A stretch of 64,000 nt of DNA. Origin: Rhizobiaceae bacterium. GTDB taxonomy: Bacteria > Pseudomonadota > Alphaproteobacteria > Rhizobiales > Rhizobiaceae. The notes below the pieces were generated by a model, which saw nothing but the letters and a program-made list of their open reading frames with translations, was not told the DNA's origin and ran no database searches. Each line of letters begins with the position of its first letter. The first letter of the stretch is position 1. Shown here piece after piece: positions 61,705-64,000 of the stretch. The translations under genes and the position numbers were made by a program. The stretch lies in NCBI GenBank assembly GCA_017640615.1, contig JAEPQK010000003.1:62001-126000 (forward strand), read 5' to 3'.

Positions 61705-61902
61705 GACAAGTTCTCTACGCGTAACGAACGACGATCATGACCTCGCCTCTGGCAGCACGGCCGGATCGCACAACAAGCCCCTCCTCCACTCAATGGAATC
61801 CGAATATGGCGGCGATGGGTCGGTATTGCGGCAAAAGCCGCTTGCGGCTATCTGGCACAACCGCCGGCGCGGCCGCGCTTATTGACAGCGCCTTTAATCG
61901 AT

Positions 61903-61931
61903 TTAGACCGTTTCATACTCGAGCGGTCTAA
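61903..61931. promoter_or_regulatory. Inverted repeat upstream of the MFS gene
   Basis: Perfect 8-base arms TTAGACCG (61903-61910) and CGGTCTAA (61924-61931) around 13 bases, ending 18 bases before the MFS start. A TTGACA hexamer lies at 61882-61887. The site looks like an operator; the regulator is not identified. Confidence 0.5.
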
Positions 61932-61949
61932 CGTGCCGGCAAATTCGCG

Positions 61950-63140
61950 GTGGAGCCTGTAGTGACCAATCCCGATTCAAAGACTGCCCTGACATATGGG
62001 CGCTGGGCGGTAGCTACTCTCTTTTTTGCGAACGGCTTTCTGGTCGGAAGCTGGGCGCCGCAAATTCCTGTGTTTCTCACCCGGCTCGACATTACCGAAT
62101 TCACGCTCGGCCTGCTGATCGTCGGTTTCGGCATCGGCGCATTGATTGCGATGCCCTGGTGCGGCTGGCTCATCCACCGGTTCGGGTCGCGCGCGGTGCT
62201 GCGCGTCTTTGCCTTCGTCTGCGCCTTTGCGCTGCTGGGCATCGCGCTGGTGCCGAATGTGTGGGCTGCGGCGGTCACTCTGTTCCTGTTCGGCGGCCTT
62301 ATCGGCGGAATGGATGTGGCCATGAACACCAATGCGGTCGCGGTGGAAAAGAAGCTGCGCCGCGCCATCATGTCCTCCTCGCACGGCTTCTGGAGCCTTG
62401 GAGGCTTCGCCGGCGGTGCCGCCGGCAGCCTGGCGATCCAGCAGTTGGGCTACCTGAACCACGCCGTCCTCGCCACCGTCGTCGCCGTGGTTCTGGTCGT
62501 GGCGGCCTCGCGCTATCTGATCAGCGAGGACAAGCCGGTTACCGAAACACCAACGAAATTCGGCTTTCCGCGCTCGCTGGCCATCTACCTCACTGGCATT
62601 GTAGCGCTGCTTTCCATGGTGCCGGAGGGCGCGGTGCTCGATTGGGCCGCACTCTATATCCGTCAGGAATTCGGCAGCGAGATCGGTGTCGCGGGCCTTG
62701 CCTTCGCGGCATTTTCGGCGACCATGGCCATCATGCGATTTTTGGGCGACGGCGTGCGCACGCGCTTCGGCGCGGTGACGACGCTGCGTGTCTCCGCACT
62801 CGTGGCGGCTGCCGGCATGCTGGCTGCGGGCTTGGCGCCCAATGACTGGGCGGCCATCGCCGCATTCGCGTTTTGCGGGTTCGGCACTGCCAACATGGTG
62901 CCAATCGCCTTCTCGGCTGCCGGAAACCACCCGGGCGATTTCTCAGGCGCCGGCCTCTCGACTGTCACGGCCATGGGCTATTCCGGAAGCCTGGCAGCGC
63001 CCTCGCTCATTGGGTTCGTGGGCGAGCATACCGGCTTCGGCCCGGTTTTTGTCACGCTCGCCGTGCTGCTGGTGGTCGTAGCGCTGATGGCCGGGCTTGC
63101 ACGCGCCGCCGACATGCCCGCCGTTCAGCCGGCCGAATAG
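61950..63140 (+). CDS. MFS transporter (YbjJ-like)
   Basis: Twelve-segment major facilitator protein of 396 residues. The first cytoplasmic loop has WLIHRFGSRAVLR and the central loop VEKKLRRAIMSSSHGFWSLGG, features of the YbjJ/inner-membrane MFS group. The start is GTG at 61950 (a second GTG at 61962 is possible). An inverted repeat lies just upstream. Its 3' end overlaps the convergent LysR gene by 16 bases. Substrate unknown. Confidence 0.87.
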   Translation: MEPVVTNPDSKTALTYGRWAVATLFFANGFLVGSWAPQIPVFLTRLDITEFTLGLLIVGFGIGALIAMPWCGWLIHRFGSRAVLRVFAFVCAFALLGIALVPNVWAAAVTLFLFGGLIGGMDVAMNTNAVAVEKKLRRAIMSSSHGFWSLGGFAGGAAGSLAIQQLGYLNHAVLATVVAVVLVVAASRYLISEDKPVTETPTKFGFPRSLAIYLTGIVALLSMVPEGAVLDWAALYIRQEFGSEIGVAGLAFAAFSATMAIMRFLGDGVRTRFGAVTTLRVSALVAAAGMLAAGLAPNDWAAIAAFAFCGFGTANMVPIAFSAAGNHPGDFSGAGLSTVTAMGYSGSLAAPSLIGFVGEHTGFGPVFVTLAVLLVVVALMAGLARAADMPAVQPAE

Positions 63141-64000
63141 GCCTTCAGTTCCGCGAAAAGGAAGTCCGCTACGCGGCGGATGCGCGGGCTGTGGCGCACA
63201 TCGTGATGCATGGCCAGCCACATCGGCAGCGCCGGCAACGGCATCTCAGGCAGTATTGGCTCCACGCCGGGATCGCGGCTCACCAGCGATGCCTGTGCAA
63301 AGCCGATGCCATTGCCGGCGCGCACCGCTTCCCAGAACACAACCTGATTGTCGGTCCTGAACCGGAACTTGTGCCGATCGACCTCCACACCGAAATGGGC
63401 GAAGCCCTGAACGATGTCGTCATCCCTGTCGAAGCCGACAAGGTCGTGCTCCAGTAGGTCGGTCGCTTGCCGCGGCCGCCCCCTGCGGTCGAGATAGCTC
63501 GAAGCGGCACAGCAAATCAGCGGCAGATCGGCGATCTTGCGCGCGATGATGTCGTCCTGCGCGGGCGCTACCATGCGGATTGCTATGTCGGCATCGCGGC
63601 GCAGCAGATTGCCGACCTGGTTGCTCGCTACGATCTCGACCTCGATCCCGGGTTCGCTCTCGCCCAGCCGCGCCATGATTGACGGAAGCACATAGGTGGC
63701 GATGATTTCGCTTGCCGTGATGCGCACGGTGCCGGCCACCGTCTCCTCACGCCCGATCGCCAGCCGCGCCAGCGCATCGGCGTTTTCGCGCATCGCCTTA
63801 GCCCGGTCGAGAAACGCGACGCCGTTCTCGGTGAGCTCATAGCCGCCGCGCCCGCGCCGGAAGAGCACGACGCCGAGCGCTACTTCCAACTCGGTTACAT
63901 GGCGGCCCAGCGTTGGCTGACTGGAAGAAAGCCGTCGCGCCGCTTCCGACAGGCTGCCTGCTTCGGCCACGGCAACGAAACTGCGGATCAGGTTCCAGTC
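63125..64000 (-). CDS. LysR family transcriptional regulator, start outside window
   Basis: LysR regulator, at least 291 residues visible. Reading from the window end the frame gives DWNLIRSFVAVAEAGSLSEA, the usual second residue onward of a LysR helix-turn-helix, so only a residue or two are missing. The substrate-binding domain follows (RITASEIIATYVLPSIMARL, then RADIAIRMV-like DADIAIRMV). Overlaps the convergent MFS gene by 16 bases, and could regulate it, though that is only proximity. Confidence 0.9.
   Translation of the reverse strand, partial: DWNLIRSFVAVAEAGSLSEAARRLSSSQPTLGRHVTELEVALGVVLFRRGRGGYELTENGVAFLDRAKAMRENADALARLAIGREETVAGTVRITASEIIATYVLPSIMARLGESEPGIEVEIVASNQVGNLLRRDADIAIRMVAPAQDDIIARKIADLPLICCAASSYLDRRGRPRQATDLLEHDLVGFDRDDDIVQGFAHFGVEVDRHKFRFRTDNQVVFWEAVRAGNGIGFAQASLVSRDPGVEPILPEMPLPALPMWLAMHHDVRHSPRIRRVADFLFAELKAYSAG

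Noticed and set aside
1..64000. Prophage, insertion sequence, integrative element or CRISPR array
   Set aside because: No transposase, integrase, phage structural gene, terminal inverted repeats with target duplications, or spaced direct repeats were found.

Overview
The window reads as ordinary chromosome of a GC-rich alphaproteobacterium, most likely a Hyphomicrobiales (Rhizobiales) member of the Phyllobacteriaceae/Mesorhizobium kind. Reasons: the ruvC-ruvA-ruvB-ybgC-tolQRAB order, GapR (DUF2312), an RcdA-like DUF1465 protein, the zinc-free bL36, DUF465/DUF1036/DUF1244/DUF1465 families, a braDEFGC-like liv operon, and perfect TTAA-N7-TTAA CtrA-type boxes. I see no insertion sequence, prophage, integrase or CRISPR array. 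The assignment is from gene families only.

Layout. 1-8.7 kb: the 3' part of an MFS transporter, then a long leftward run ruvC, vapB, vapC, ruvA, a small membrane protein, ruvB, ybgC, tolQ, tolR, tolA, tolB (Holliday-junction processing plus the envelope Tol machine, with a toxin-antitoxin pair lodged inside). 8.8-13 kb: two TauE/SafE permeases, rcdA, a non-coding stretch holding two CtrA boxes and a probable small RNA, and an acyl-CoA synthetase. 13.2-18.6 kb: a rightward block with a ThiE-like protein, a Sel1-repeat protein, EF-P, an inositol-monophosphatase-family protein and a MotA/MotB-like ion-driven pair. 18.6-24 kb: a second vapBC, DUF1304, an M32 carboxypeptidase, a histidine kinase flanked by two single-domain response regulators, and a GNAT acetyltransferase. 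24-32.7 kb: a BASS transporter, a CoxE-type VWA protein, a leftward group (N-formylglutamate amidohydrolase, DUF1244, gapR, M20 amidohydrolase), DUF1036-pyk, and a hydrolase. 32.7-40 kb: rpmJ, purEK, two divergent DUF465 genes, a DsbB-like protein, a DedA-like protein, a Tat-exported metallo-hydrolase, a PAS-GGDEF-EAL protein and tRNA-Leu(CAA).

40-64 kb is catabolic and transport-rich: a GIY-YIG gene right after the tRNA, an acyl-CoA synthetase, a PLD-family lipoprotein, a LysR/mmsA divergent pair, a trans-4-hydroxyproline degradation cluster (GntR repressor, DapA-like deaminase, FAD dehydrogenase, two-cysteine epimerase), a complete branched-chain/broad amino-acid ABC transporter (livHMGF, a small membrane protein, livK), pyruvate carboxylase, an SH3-domain protein, a second MFS transporter and a LysR gene cut by the window end. 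Hydroxyproline would be epimerised, oxidised and deaminated by the cluster to 2-oxoglutarate semialdehyde; the last dehydrogenase is not next door. Pyruvate kinase and pyruvate carboxylase in the same window serve central carbon flow.

Most noteworthy: (1) a candidate minus-strand small RNA with two CUCCCU anti-Shine-Dalgarno motifs, flanked by two perfect CtrA boxes, one of them upstream of rcdA; (2) a LivG ATPase carrying a Lys/Ala-rich histone-like linker and a helix-hairpin-helix-type C-terminal domain; (3) a vapBC pair inside the ruv operon whose toxin stop overlaps the ruvA start; (4) tRNA-Leu followed by a nested palindrome and a stand-alone GIY-YIG gene. All functions are read from sequence and family knowledge; nothing was searched or computed.
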